A stretch of 64,000 nt of DNA from Candidatus Sysuiplasma jiujiangense (GCA_019721075.1 JAHEAD010000004.1:1-64000), one strand, 5' to 3'; positions 1 through 8,911 are shown, numbered from the stretch's first letter. Numbers and translations: made by a program. Notes: generated by a model not told the origin, from the sequence alone.

Positions 1-116
1 GCGAGTCGATGAGGCTGCGTGTAATGCTGGCTTTTCCTGTTTTCCTTATATATACTCATTCGATCCTAGTACTTCTGTTACGATCGTCTTCGGAGATACT
101 GGATGCCAATGCATCC

Positions 117-509
117 TCAGTGCCGGGAGGTGAAAATATATCTGGAGGGAACGTTCTTCCTGAGTCCTGTCCAGTATCTGCATGATCCGCAACTGTAACC
201 AAGCGTGACAGTTCCTCCGTATATGGTCATATTTTTCAGACGTGTGAGTTTGGAACCGCAGATCGGGCACTTGTGCGGTAGCTTGCTGTTCCTGGCTTCC
301 TTGTATTTTAGTTCAAGTTCTACCAGTCCCCTTCCTACGGCTATCATTCTGATTCTCCTGTCGCTGATCAGAAAGGCACTTTCCACATCCCTGATTTTCT
401 GTCTTACCAGTTTGCCGAGTTTCCTCTGGGAGTTTATTATCCCGTATTCGTTGAGGCAAGAAACTATTGCCCTGGCGACGTCTTCATCCGCGGGTATCCT
501 GTATTGCAT
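117..509 (-). CDS. Zinc-ribbon protein, conserved archaeal hypothetical
   Basis: A 130-residue protein of unknown function. The N-terminal 75 residues look helical and charged. The C-terminal third holds a zinc ribbon with CPIC at residues 81-84 and CGSC at 107-110, separated by a beta-rich stretch. There is no signal peptide or membrane segment, so it is probably cytosolic, perhaps a nucleic-acid or protein adaptor. The ATG at 509 is the first start after a run without coding character. The four spaced cysteines and the acidic/basic helical half argue for a real gene. The function is unassigned and I recognise no named family. Confidence 0.6.
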   Translation of the reverse strand: MQYRIPADEDVARAIVSCLNEYGIINSQRKLGKLVRQKIRDVESAFLISDRRIRMIAVGRGLVELELKYKEARNSKLPHKCPICGSKLTRLKNMTIYGGTVTLGYSCGSCRYWTGLRKNVPSRYIFTSRH

Positions 510-789
510 TCGTGGTCACACATGCTTACGGGATAATGTAATTTTTCAGTATCGGGTTCCGCAGTCCGCTGCCGTGAATAAGCGCAAAAAACCGGAAAGG
601 TCGTATCCCTCTTATTCAGATAATTACGATTATCGAATACTTCGCGACAGATGGCAGGGTAGTTGTGCCTGTTCATGGCCCAGAGGCAGCTCTTTAACTG
701 GTACAGAAGGTTCATTTCATCGATTCCCATTCCATCCTTATAATGGACAGGCATAATGCTTAATACAACAGGTACCGGTACTTGCCAGT

Positions 790-975
790 ATGGCTAAATT
801 TGAGTTCAAGTGCAAAGACGTGGGCATGAACTGCGGTTTTGAAACATCCGCTAAGACTAAAGAAGAACTTATGCCAAAAATAATGGAGCATGCAAAGACC
901 GCGCATGGAATGACAAGCATTCCGGATGACATGAAGAAGAAAGTTGAGGGTGCGATACAGAAGAAGATGTTTTAG
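790..975 (+). CDS. DUF1059-type small protein
   Basis: A 61-residue soluble protein. It begins MAKFEFKCKD and carries two cysteines (residues 8 and 15), a helix with an H-A-x-x-x-H pattern (EHAKTAHGM, residues 33-41), then a basic tail. This matches the small DUF1059 family common in archaea, where spaced Cys and His residues suggest a metal site. The biochemical role is unknown. It stands alone between a minus-strand gene and the thiamine transporter locus. The spacing to the next gene leaves room for the TPP riboswitch, so the two are probably separate transcripts. Confidence 0.75.
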   Translation: MAKFEFKCKDVGMNCGFETSAKTKEELMPKIMEHAKTAHGMTSIPDDMKKKVEGAIQKKMF

Positions 976-1246
976 CCGGCCAATCGACTTTTTGAAAGCG
1001 CATTGACAGAAACATCTCAATCTTTTTGATTTTTGGCGTAATGGGAACAGGAAAGAAACAAGTGGGGATGGGGGTGTTATGAAGTGATGGAATCGCCAAT
1101 TGTTAGAAACAGTCGGCTGTGTTGCTTTGATCGCTGTTTGAAAAGGCGCGACTTGTCTCCAGATTCCAGTGTCCGGCCAACACATTTCATTCACGCTGTC
1201 TGAGAAGGTAAAAAGCTATTAGGATGCAGGAATATGCCTATTTAGC

Positions 1247-1334
1247 TAGGGGAGCGTTTAGATAATGCTGAGAGGGTGGCACCGACTGCCACCGACCCTT
1301 GAACCTGATCCGGATAATACCGGCGAAGGAAAGC
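1247..1334 (+). ncRNA. TPP riboswitch (THI element)
   Basis: The conserved THI-box blocks are present in order. GGGGAGC lies at 1249-1255, CTGAGAGGGT follows at about 1268, a GC-rich hairpin (GGTGGC/GCCACC) comes next, then the ACCCTTGAACCTGATC block, and finally GGATAATACCGGCGAAGGA ending near 1331. These are the residues that bind the pyrimidine and pyrophosphate of thiamine pyrophosphate in the known family. It lies 40 nt upstream of a thiamine-type ABC transporter, the expected target. The downstream segment can pair with the Shine-Dalgarno sequence (separate entry), so control is probably of translation start. Confidence 0.95.
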
Positions 1335-1338
1335 AGAC

Positions 1339-1366
1339 ATTTCTGACGGCTTCTCTGGCAGGAAAT
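1339..1366 (+). promoter_or_regulatory. SD-sequestering hairpin of the TPP riboswitch
   Basis: ATTTCTG at 1339-1345 can pair with CAGGAAAT at 1359-1366 (ATTTC/GAAAT plus TG/CA with one bulged G). The second strand contains the purine-rich Shine-Dalgarno sequence that lies 6-12 nt before the ATG at 1373. The first strand starts directly after the distal P1 side of the TPP element, so ligand binding could set whether this hairpin forms. The pairing is read from the sequence; the switching mechanism is inferred. Confidence 0.5.
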
Positions 1367-1372
1367 GGTTAA

Positions 1373-2518
1373 ATGACTCCTGCAAGAGATGTTAAGGATA
1401 GGAAAAAATTCAGACTTCGGCCCTTCGAAAAACGACTGATTGCTGTGCTTGTTGCGGTTGTGATCGTCACGGCTGCATACACACTGTATGCAGACACCGG
1501 ATTCAAGACAGGAAAGACAACCCTCGTAGTTTACACCTACAGTTCGTTCCTGGCCTACGGCTCCAACAAATCTGCGGCGTTCAATGTTGTTTTCGGCACA
1601 TTCGAGAAGGAATATGATGTCAGGATCGTCGTTGAAACGCCACAGAACGGCTTAATCCAGTCTCTTCAATTATACAAGCAGCATCCACAGGCGAATCTGG
1701 TCGTCGGGTTGAATAACATCAACGGTGTTCAGGCTGTCAGGGACGGTCTTCTTCTCAAATACACACCGTCGTCTATTGCATACGTGAATTCGACTCTCAT
1801 CTCCGAACTGGGCGGGGCTGCCGGATATATTACTCCCTATGAGTATGCCTACCTCGGTATTGACTACAATGTAAGTCTTATAGCGCACAATCAGTCTTTC
1901 CGTCCCACTTTCCAGGAAATTGCCTCCAATGCCACGCTTGCTCAAAACCTGCTTCTTGAATATCCGTATACTTCCGCAACAGGAGAAGCATTCCTCCTGT
2001 GGCAGATTTCCTATTACACATATGTCCTTCATCAGAACTGGACAGTATGGTGGAATCAGATAAGGCCATATGTGGGAGGTCATGTATTCCTGTCGTGGTC
2101 ACAGGCATTTGCAAAGTTTGGGTCAGGACCGGGAACAGGCATGGTTGTTAGTTACGCTACAGATCCGGCCTACAACGAGTATTTCGGTTATGGCAACAGC
2201 ATTAATTCAACAGTGATTTACTACAATGGGAATCCGTACGGCTGGCGCACCGTTTACGGCATCGCCATAGTTAACCACTCTTCTCACCTTTCCCTTGAGG
2301 AGAAATTCATCAATTATTTCCTCAGTCCTGTTGTCCAGAATGAACTGCCGCTGAATGAATGGATGTACCCTGCAAATTCAAGCACGCAGCTGCCGCAGGT
2401 CTACGAATATGCCATCAATCCGAAAAATGTCATACCCCTGAACAATTACATCAACTCAACAGCCATCGCTGAAAACATGTCTTCCTGGGTGGATGAATGG
2501 ATAGCCATAATGGGCTGA
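1373..2518 (+). CDS. thiB: Thiamine ABC transporter substrate-binding protein
   Basis: Extracytoplasmic binding protein of 381 residues that would deliver thiamine (or TPP/TMP) to the ThiP permease. A basic N-terminus precedes one hydrophobic segment (about residues 22-40). There is no lipobox cysteine, so it is probably held by an uncleaved anchor facing outward. The mature part starts with TTLVVYTYSSF, typical of ThiB/iron-type binding proteins. Many N-x-S/T sequons occur, as expected for a surface protein of an archaeon. It is the first gene of thiBPQ, directly below a TPP riboswitch, which makes the substrate assignment firm. Its 3' end overlaps thiP by 22 nt. Confidence 0.9.
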   Translation: MTPARDVKDRKKFRLRPFEKRLIAVLVAVVIVTAAYTLYADTGFKTGKTTLVVYTYSSFLAYGSNKSAAFNVVFGTFEKEYDVRIVVETPQNGLIQSLQLYKQHPQANLVVGLNNINGVQAVRDGLLLKYTPSSIAYVNSTLISELGGAAGYITPYEYAYLGIDYNVSLIAHNQSFRPTFQEIASNATLAQNLLLEYPYTSATGEAFLLWQISYYTYVLHQNWTVWWNQIRPYVGGHVFLSWSQAFAKFGSGPGTGMVVSYATDPAYNEYFGYGNSINSTVIYYNGNPYGWRTVYGIAIVNHSSHLSLEEKFINYFLSPVVQNELPLNEWMYPANSSTQLPQVYEYAINPKNVIPLNNYINSTAIAENMSSWVDEWIAIMG

Positions 2519-4134
2519 AAGATCTTATCAGAGATAAGCAGGCTTTATTGCTTATGCTCCTGCCTTCGCTATTTCTGATTTCTGTTGTCGTCGTCCCGTT
2601 CGTAATGCTGGCTGATACGTTCGGTGCAAAGAATTATGCCGGATTGCTTTTCAGCAACAGCTTCGATGCCAGGCTTGCCCGTGAAGCATTTGTAAACTCT
2701 CTTGAGCAGGGAGCGGTCAGCGCAATTCTTTCTTTCTGTGCTGGTTTCCCCCTCGGTCTGTTTTTGGGAAGATATGACTTCCGATACCGGAGACTTCTTG
2801 CCTCTCTGTCAATTCTTCCCTTTTTCCTGCCTTCCATTGTCGTTGTTTTCGCCTTTATTTTGTCTTTTGGACCCGCTTCGCCGGCTGCAGCCATCTTCCC
2901 GCCCCTTTCCGCACTGTCAAGGGGATTCACCGGCATCGTGGCAGTCAATGTATTCTTCAATGCTCCTCTGGTGGTCCTCACAACAATGGTTGCAGTCATG
3001 GGCTATGATCCACAGCTGGAAGAGGCGTCAAAATCGCTGGGGGCAGGCCGCCTGAAGACATTCATAACGACATGGGGAAAGGAAGGAATTGCGTACGGTG
3101 CATGGGGCTCGCTTCTTTCATTCATTTATTCGTTTTCCGGCTTCACTGCGCCGCTCATCATTGGGGGGCAGAGGTATTTTACGCTTGAAACCTGGATTTA
3201 TTTTCTCGCAAAGGTGCTTGACCAGATAGGCAATGCAACATTCATAAGTCTGGTCCAGGTAACCTTTCTCTTCATACCAGCAATTGCCTATGTCTACCTT
3301 TTCCGATCAAGGATGCAGAATCTATATTCCTCCAGGCAATTCCGGAGAGCAGACTCAGGCAGCAGATGGTTTCTTGCAGGTGCGTTATATGCGGCAATTT
3401 TCCTGCTCGCTGAAACATACATATTTTCAGCCGTAATAGAAGCTTCACTGAATTTTGGTAATGGCGGGCTGATCCGAAATTTCATAATGCTGTTCAGCCC
3501 TAATGTTGCCTCGTCCATCGGCATAACCACGTTCGGCGCATTGCTTAATTCTCTCTTCTACGGTGTTATCACGGCACTGTCTGTAACCTTCCTCGCTCTG
3601 TCATGGATTTTCTCCCGCAGACGGCTGCAGACAAGCTTCGATCCGATGGATGCGCTTCAGTTCATGCCTCTCATAATTTCCGCCATAATTCTGGCACTTT
3701 CGCTGTCAGCCGCGTTTTCGCCGATTGTACCTGCCGATTCAGTCTGGGTGTTGATTGTAATGGCACAGAGTGTTGTCTCTATTCCACTGGTCTTCAGAAT
3801 AGTTCTTGCCGGATTTTCTAACATTCCACTCAGGCTCCGTGAAGCATCGGTGATTCTGGGCGGTAACGCATTTTTTGAAATTGAGGTTCCGCTTGCATAT
3901 TCAGCTGTTTCAACAGCCATGCTCTTCGGATTTGCAACCAGCCTCGGCGAGTTTGCGGCAACGAATTTTCTCACCACGCCACGGTTCATCTCCCTGACGG
4001 TTGAAATCTATTCCCTTCAGAGTGTTCGTCTCTTCCATATTGCCGACGCAGCAGTTGCGTTCCTTCTTCTCATAAGCATTGTTCTCTTCACAGCAATTCA
4101 GGGCATCGGGGATGGTTTAGCTGGCATTCGTTGA
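2497..4134 (+). CDS. thiP: Thiamine ABC transporter permease
   Basis: Polytopic membrane protein of 545 residues, the length of bacterial ThiP. It is two fused MetI-like permease halves with about twelve hydrophobic segments. Each half carries an EAA-type loop that docks on the ATPase: EEASKSLGAGRLKTFITT in the first half, and REASVILGGNAFFEIEVP in the second. The start ATG lies inside the end of thiB, which implies translational coupling. It forms the channel for the substrate delivered by ThiB, with ThiQ as the motor. Confidence 0.93.
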   Translation: MDSHNGLKDLIRDKQALLLMLLPSLFLISVVVVPFVMLADTFGAKNYAGLLFSNSFDARLAREAFVNSLEQGAVSAILSFCAGFPLGLFLGRYDFRYRRLLASLSILPFFLPSIVVVFAFILSFGPASPAAAIFPPLSALSRGFTGIVAVNVFFNAPLVVLTTMVAVMGYDPQLEEASKSLGAGRLKTFITTWGKEGIAYGAWGSLLSFIYSFSGFTAPLIIGGQRYFTLETWIYFLAKVLDQIGNATFISLVQVTFLFIPAIAYVYLFRSRMQNLYSSRQFRRADSGSRWFLAGALYAAIFLLAETYIFSAVIEASLNFGNGGLIRNFIMLFSPNVASSIGITTFGALLNSLFYGVITALSVTFLALSWIFSRRRLQTSFDPMDALQFMPLIISAIILALSLSAAFSPIVPADSVWVLIVMAQSVVSIPLVFRIVLAGFSNIPLRLREASVILGGNAFFEIEVPLAYSAVSTAMLFGFATSLGEFAATNFLTTPRFISLTVEIYSLQSVRLFHIADAAVAFLLLISIVLFTAIQGIGDGLAGIR

Positions 4135-5065
4135 AATAATAAATCTGAACCGGAAGTACGGCGATTTTTCGCTCAGAGACATCAATCTGGAGATGGATGC
4201 AAAGAGAACGATGACGCTCATGGGTCCAAGCGGCTCAGGTAAAACCTCCCTCATGAGGAACATTGCGGGCTTCGACACACCGGACAGCGGCCGGATATTG
4301 ATAGATGGGGAGGACGTTACGAGAATGCCAGTCAACAAGAGGAATGTCGGAATGATATTCCAGGAACTCGCGCTTTTCCCTAATATGAGTGTATTTGACA
4401 ACATTGCGTACGGACTGAAATCGAAGAGGTTGGCAGAAAGTGAGATCAGACATGTTGTAAATTCACTCGCCTCCTCTCTGCGAATAGAGAGCCTTCTGAC
4501 AAGACGCCCGCATCAACTATCCGCAGGCGAGAGGCAGAGAACTGCTCTGGCGCGGTCTGTTGCCGTAGAACCCCGTCTTCTGTTGCTCGATGAGCCTTTC
4601 AGTTCGGTCGACAGCCACCTGAGGATTGAATTGAGAAGCGAGCTGAAAAGATTCGCATCTGAATTCGGTCTTACAATGATGTTTGTGACACATGACAGCA
4701 GAGAAGGATTTTACATGGCGGACGATGTCTGTGTAATTGATGAGGGCCTGATAATAAGGAAGGACACCCCTTTCGGGGTGTTCAACAATCCAGGAAGCGA
4801 ACAGGTAGCAACGCTCATTGGCTACAATGTAATGCTTTTGAATGGAAAGAAGATTGCCTTTTCCCCTTCAAAGGCAAAAATTTCAGAAAAAGGCGGTATA
4901 CCCGTAACGATTTTATCATCCGGATATGAGGGGGAGCAAACAAGAGTGGCCGTAAGGACAGATTCAGGACAAACAATCAACGTGTACGCCGATTCCGGCA
5001 CACACACATATGATCAGGGAAAATCCTTTTCACTTGTTATTGAGAATTATGTTGTTATTGAATAA
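4121..5065 (+). CDS. thiQ: Thiamine ABC transporter ATPase, non-ATG start
   Basis: ATPase subunit of the ThiBPQ importer. It has a Walker A GPSGSGKT, Q-loop, signature LSAGERQR, Walker B LLLLDEPF and switch His in VTHDSR, followed by a C-terminal regulatory-type domain. The first ATG (4193) leaves only nine residues before the Walker A motif and would delete the first beta-strands of the fold. The same frame is open back to a stop at 4118-4120 and encodes the expected ABC N-terminus (AFVEIINLNRKYGDFSLRD). No ATG, GTG or TTG exists in that stretch. CTG at 4121, preceded by GGGGATGG, is therefore the best candidate start. It overlaps the end of thiP by 14 nt. Confidence 0.85.
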   Translation: MAFVEIINLNRKYGDFSLRDINLEMDAKRTMTLMGPSGSGKTSLMRNIAGFDTPDSGRILIDGEDVTRMPVNKRNVGMIFQELALFPNMSVFDNIAYGLKSKRLAESEIRHVVNSLASSLRIESLLTRRPHQLSAGERQRTALARSVAVEPRLLLLDEPFSSVDSHLRIELRSELKRFASEFGLTMMFVTHDSREGFYMADDVCVIDEGLIIRKDTPFGVFNNPGSEQVATLIGYNVMLLNGKKIAFSPSKAKISEKGGIPVTILSSGYEGEQTRVAVRTDSGQTINVYADSGTHTYDQGKSFSLVIENYVVIE

Positions 5066-5770
5066 TCGCGAAGGTGTGTTTAAAACATGATTATTCAGTA
5101 ATGCCGTCAAGTAATCCTCCTGCAACAGAGTCGAGGTACTGATCACTCACTACGGCTAAATCCCTGACCCCGCTGATTTAAGAAATTGGTATCCCGATTC
5201 CTAGCTTTTTCTTCAGCGTGCCGGGCTGCTTCGGTATCTCCGGCAGCATTCTCACGAATTGTTATGGAAACAGCAGTTCCGCATAGAGAACGCGATTGCG
5301 GCATTGTGCCTGATTCTGCCCCTCTCCTGACGTTTGCCTGAACTGATTCATACTATTGATGCTGAAGCATATTCTCAAATCTGCCAAGCTGTGGATATAG
5401 TCTCTTCTTCTCGTTGTGACACCTAAAGGGCGGATTGCGGCAGTTTCATCGGAACGATGGTCAGGGCGGGGTTATCTTGAAAATAGCTGGCGTTTTCCTC
5501 GATATTCAGTCAGATGTGCCTTCTATATGGGCAGGGCCCCTTGGCAGGATTTCGCGCACTTACTAAAATTTCCAAGTGGCCTGAGGTACGCGTCGGCGGG
5601 TTATATGCAGGCTCCTGGCAACGTTCAGGTACCATCTTCTGGCTCCCGTGTCAGACGGCAGGCAGCCGTGCTTTGAATAATGTCCCGTAGCCCTTCATGG
5701 GTACGGACCTTTTTGCTGAATGAAAGTGATTCAAAGCCCAAAATATGACTGTGCCTGACAGTAAATCAAT
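5066..5770. other. Intergenic region, no gene recognised
   Basis: About 700 bases between the thiamine transporter and tRNA-Pro. Only short open frames without family motifs, plausible starts or coding character are present on either strand. I saw no tRNA, no repeat array and no clear promoter except what the flanking genes need. It may contain decayed sequence or an unrecognised small RNA. Confidence 0.5.
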
Positions 5771-5843
5771 TGGGTCCGTCCAGATTTGAACTGGAGTCAC
5801 CAGCACCCCAAGCTGGAAGGATACCAAGCTACCCCACGGACCC
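5771..5843 (-). tRNA. tRNA-Pro (anticodon GGG)
   Basis: Read on the minus strand, the acceptor arms GGGTCCG and CGGACCC pair over seven bases with discriminator A. The anticodon arm is CCAGC-TTGGGGT-GCTGG, giving anticodon GGG for proline. The T-arm is TCCAG-TTCAAAT-CTGGA. The 3' CCA is not encoded and no intron is seen. It lies 36 nt downstream of rpoN on the same strand and may be co-transcribed with the ribosomal operon. Confidence 0.95.
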
Positions 5844-5879
5844 TGTTTAAATGCTTCCTGCAAGGAAGATGAAACGGTA

Positions 5880-6074
5880 TCAGTGGAACGGTATCACTTC
5901 GTCGATGAGGTCCGCATGTGAAATTATCATCCTGCGGCAGCAGTAGCGGTTTATGCCGAGAGAATCCAGGACATCCTTTGGTACTTCGCCCATCTTCACT
6001 CTCTTTATGTAAATCTCGTATGAACTCCCGAGCACTTTTCCGCAACTGAAACATCTGACCGGTATTATCAACAA
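5880..6074 (-). CDS. rpoN: DNA-directed RNA polymerase subunit N (Rpb10)
   Basis: A 64-residue small polymerase subunit homologous to eukaryotic Rpb10. It has the diagnostic zinc-binding N-terminus MLIIPVRCFSCGKVLG and the paired cysteines of RYCCRRM. It helps assemble the Rpo3/Rpo11 platform of the archaeal enzyme. It lies directly after rps9 with one base between them, in the conserved archaeal order rpl18e-rpl13-rps9-rpoN. Confidence 0.97.
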   Translation of the reverse strand: MLIIPVRCFSCGKVLGSSYEIYIKRVKMGEVPKDVLDSLGINRYCCRRMIISHADLIDEVIPFH

Positions 6075-6075
6075 A

Positions 6076-6483
6076 TCACCTGTATGACTTCTGTTTTCTC
6101 TTTCTTGCGCCTCTGCCTGCTGGATTCTTCGGGAGTTTCCTTCTTGGGTCGCTTATGAGAAGGGAACGATCATACTGCCTGAACACCTTCTCAAGTTCTT
6201 CATCTTTTAGGAATGAAACCAGGCTCTTTGCTATGGCAGTTCTGGCAGCCTCCGCCTGTCCCATAATGCCGCCGCCCATGACATCAACGGTAATGTCAAG
6301 CCCCTTCGCCTTATCACCAGCCAGCAAAACAGGTTCAAGCATTTTCCTTCTCGCAATTTCAGGATAGTGAATTTCAATGGGGATGCTGTTTACCCTAATT
6401 CTTCCTGCACCAATGCGGGCGATAGCCTTTGCCACTGCTGTCTTCCTCTTTCCGACAGTCAGAACGGGTGTGATCTCAGACAT
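6076..6483 (-). CDS. rps9: 30S ribosomal protein S9
   Basis: Small-subunit protein uS9, 135 residues. It shows the family N-terminal TVGKRKTAVAKA, central GGGIMGQAEAARTAIAKSL, and the basic tail ending in KSYR, which reaches the P-site tRNA in ribosome structures. The start codon overlaps the rpl13 stop by one base, so the two are translationally coupled. Confidence 0.97.
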   Translation of the reverse strand: MSEITPVLTVGKRKTAVAKAIARIGAGRIRVNSIPIEIHYPEIARRKMLEPVLLAGDKAKGLDITVDVMGGGIMGQAEAARTAIAKSLVSFLKDEELEKVFRQYDRSLLISDPRRKLPKNPAGRGARKRKQKSYR

Positions 6484-6902
6484 CAGTTCACCCTTGCCCC
6501 GAGCAACTTGGAAATTTCACCAAGCCGCGTATATCTTTTGCCCCTGGCCGCCTTCTGCTGGATTTCTGGTTTGGCATCCCCTATGACTCGTGGTACGCCG
6601 GTATAAACCTTGAGATTTCTGTATGCGTTTTTGCCCCTTGATGTCTTGATGGGGAGCATTCCCCTTACAGCCCTTCTAAGAATGCCGTCAGGCATCCTCG
6701 GATAATACGGTCCCTTTATTGCCTTTCCTCTCTGATAAGCTGAAAAGTATTCCTCATAACTTTTTTGAGCGGATCCGGAAATCAACACCTTTTCCGCATT
6801 GATAATTGTAATCTCTTCCCCGTTTAGAAGTCTCTTTGCTATACTGCTGGACAACCTTCCCAGAATCGCACCATCCGCATCGACAACCGCCATTTCTGCC
6901 AC
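6483..6902 (-). CDS. rpl13: 50S ribosomal protein L13
   Basis: Large-subunit protein uL13, 139 residues. It starts with VVDADGAILGRLSSSIAKRL and contains the typical GPYYPRMPDGILRRAVRGML core. It is the second gene of the L18e-L13-S9-RpoN operon, one base after rpl18e. It has the normal length for archaea. Confidence 0.97.
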   Translation of the reverse strand: MAEMAVVDADGAILGRLSSSIAKRLLNGEEITIINAEKVLISGSAQKSYEEYFSAYQRGKAIKGPYYPRMPDGILRRAVRGMLPIKTSRGKNAYRNLKVYTGVPRVIGDAKPEIQQKAARGKRYTRLGEISKLLGARVN

Positions 6903-6903
6903 C

Positions 6904-7281
6904 TCAAGCCATGAGTCTCAGACCCGAGCCTTTAGGATTCGAATTTGCAAGCGTTTCCAGGTCATGTATCTCGCATCCAGCTTTCTCCAATTTCGCTTTT
7001 GCGGAACTGGAAACAGAGTAGGCAGAAACGGTAATTTTCTTGGATATTCCACCGCTTCCAAGTACCTTCCCGGGCACTACGATTGAATCGCCATTGCTGA
7101 CAAGTCTGTCAAGACGCGAAAGGTTAACCACTGGCCTGTTTGCAAGCGGTCCCTCAAGTCTCAGTGCAACAGTTCTCCAAATAGGTGCGTTCTCCCTTGC
7201 GGATAAGTTAAAGAGTTCAGCGATCAGTCTATTGAGTTCAGGATTCGTCTTTACGTTTCTCTTTCTGCTCTTTACGCCCAT
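6904..7281 (-). CDS. rpl18e: 50S ribosomal protein L18e
   Basis: Large-subunit protein eL18, 125 residues, an archaeal/eukaryotic family. It has the family core NRPVVNLSRLDR and VVPGKVLGSGGISKKITVSA. It is the first gene of the operon, and a strong TATA element lies upstream (separate entry). It starts at the ATG giving MGVKSRKRNVK, the usual basic N-terminus. Confidence 0.97.
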   Translation of the reverse strand: MGVKSRKRNVKTNPELNRLIAELFNLSARENAPIWRTVALRLEGPLANRPVVNLSRLDRLVSNGDSIVVPGKVLGSGGISKKITVSAYSVSSSAKAKLEKAGCEIHDLETLANSNPKGSGLRLMA

Positions 7282-7322
7282 CTTGTTCAGCTTCCGGATG
7301 AATCATTCTCTAAACGGCATCT

Positions 7323-7331
7323 CTTTATAAA
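7323..7331 (-). promoter_or_regulatory. TATA box of the L18e-L13-S9-RpoN operon
   Basis: On the minus strand the sequence reads GAAAAGTTTATAAAGA, a purine-rich BRE followed by an archaeal TATA box, centred about 46 bases before the rpl18e ATG. A start site some 26 bases downstream would give a leader of about 20 nt. Confidence 0.65.
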
Positions 7332-7888
7332 CTTTTCACATGTCTCATGAACGGCAGGTATTCCAAGTCATCTCAAAAGGAAAATTCAATTGACCCACAG
7401 TTGCACAGCCTTCTATTGTCTTTTAGTCCATGATACGCCGGGGACGAGCTGGAACGTGCATTCCTGATTACCTCATGCCTGTTCTCCTCCCGATAACTCA
7501 TGGCAGGGTGCGGCTGGACAGAATGCATGCTGAAATCAGCTTCAATTCTGTCTGTATGTTCCGAAAGAGCGGTTTCAGAACATCTGTCGTTGGTATCAGC
7601 CGAAAGTGATTTTCAAAATCTGAAGACACCGGATTATGCATCATTTCATGGTGTAAGATGCACCATTGGAACATTCCGTCTATGACCCGGCCGGGCGAAG
7701 TGCAAAAGTTATTGTAAGAGTGCGTGTTTGCCTGAAACCATTGATTACAACTTTTGATGTCGATCGTTTTTATACTAAATTCAATTTCGGTTCAACCGTT
7801 GCTCTACCCGTGTGTGGAAAAGAATGGGAGTACCGTTGCGCTGACTCCCGGAGCAGCTTAAAAATTGACTCTTCAAACAGGTGAATAG
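7332..7888. other. Divergent intergenic region
   Basis: About 560 bases between the ribosomal operon promoter and the endonuclease IV gene. No convincing gene or RNA is visible. Two AT-rich elements precede the nuclease: TTTTTATACTAAAT near 7767-7780 and CTTAAAAATTG near 7858-7868. Either could be its TATA box. Confidence 0.4.
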
Positions 7889-8911
7889 ATGATTCGCTTC
7901 GGTCCGTCTGGAATCCCGCTTTCCTGCAAAGGGAGGACATTGTTCGACGGCATAGAGGACGTTCACATGCTCGGGCTGACAGCCCTTGAAGTCCAGATGA
8001 TACGTAACAATATACTGCAACGTTCGCCAGATGATGAGGAAATCGGAAAACGGCCGGCTGAACTCGAGACTGACATGATTGTTCAGATTGATCGTCATGG
8101 CGGGAAAGGAACAAAGCCGATTAACGATCCTGATGAGAAGATACGCAGCGACGACACTCTGACGGTGCTTGAGAGCGGTCTGTGCCATTCATATGTTGAG
8201 TTATATGAAATGGCAGAGTATGCAAAGGATCACGACGTTCAGCTTTCGGTCCACTCATCATACTATGTCGACCTTTCGGGAAAAACTGATTTGGTGGAAC
8301 GGAGCAAGTATAATATAAAATGGGCCGGGCTGGTTTGCGCGGCGCTCGATGGTGTGGTTGTCAGTACCCAGCTGGGCTTCTATGGCAGCAAAGGAAAGAA
8401 GACCGGGACCGAGCTGATATTGAAGAATCTGAGGGACATTCGGGACTGGTGGAAGGAAAATAAGCTCAGGGCGCCGATTGGCCTTGAAACCAGCGGCAGG
8501 CAGGAAGTGTTCGGAAGTTTTGATGAAGTAATAGACACAGTGAAGAGGGTAAAGGGAACAGTTCCTGTAATCAATTTCGCTCATCTTCATTCACGCGAGG
8601 GCGGCTCGCTCAGGGAACAGGAGGATTTCAGAAGAGTAATATCCAGAGCCCAGAAGGTTTCGGAAGGACTGATTTACACTTCATTCTCAGGTGTCGAACA
8701 TCATGGTGGAAATGAACTGAGGCTCACACCGATCAAAAGGGGGGACCTTAGATTCGAACCACTCGCCGAATTAATAGTAGATGAAAACTACGAAATGACA
8801 GTGATTTCATCATCGCCTTTGCTCGAACATGATGCAATTTACATGAAAGTAATATTCGAAAGGATGCTTTCCAGACAGGTCACCAAGGAAGTCAGGGAAA
8901 AGGTTGGCTGA
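7889..8911 (+). CDS. nfo: Endonuclease IV-like AP endonuclease (TIM barrel)
   Basis: Base-excision-repair nuclease of the endonuclease IV family. It would cut the backbone 5' of abasic sites using a zinc cluster. It begins with the strand MIRFGPSGIPLSC. Metal-ligand motifs occur in barrel order: VHSSYYVDL, GLETSGRQEVFG, NFAHLHSREGG and SGVEHHGGNE. It has 340 residues, longer than the bacterial enzyme (about 280) but usual for archaeal members. AGGTGA, four bases before the ATG, supports the start. It converges with the ubiquitin-like operon, 56 bases from the JAMM stop. Confidence 0.88.
   Translation: MIRFGPSGIPLSCKGRTLFDGIEDVHMLGLTALEVQMIRNNILQRSPDDEEIGKRPAELETDMIVQIDRHGGKGTKPINDPDEKIRSDDTLTVLESGLCHSYVELYEMAEYAKDHDVQLSVHSSYYVDLSGKTDLVERSKYNIKWAGLVCAALDGVVVSTQLGFYGSKGKKTGTELILKNLRDIRDWWKENKLRAPIGLETSGRQEVFGSFDEVIDTVKRVKGTVPVINFAHLHSREGGSLREQEDFRRVISRAQKVSEGLIYTSFSGVEHHGGNELRLTPIKRGDLRFEPLAELIVDENYEMTVISSSPLLEHDAIYMKVIFERMLSRQVTKEVREKVG

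Noticed and set aside
464-754. Minus-strand 96-residue frame upstream of the zinc-ribbon gene
   Set aside because: It overlaps the start of a better-supported gene by 46 bases, has no motif and a composition unlike neighbours. It may be the promoter region of that gene.
5416-5676. Plus-strand 86-residue frame in the gap before tRNA-Pro
   Set aside because: No motif, no ribosome-binding site, and Arg/Ser/Gly-heavy composition as expected from random reading of GC-rich DNA.
8749-8775. GATTCGAACC resembling a tRNA T-arm
   Set aside because: It lies inside the endonuclease IV coding sequence and no acceptor or anticodon stem surrounds it.
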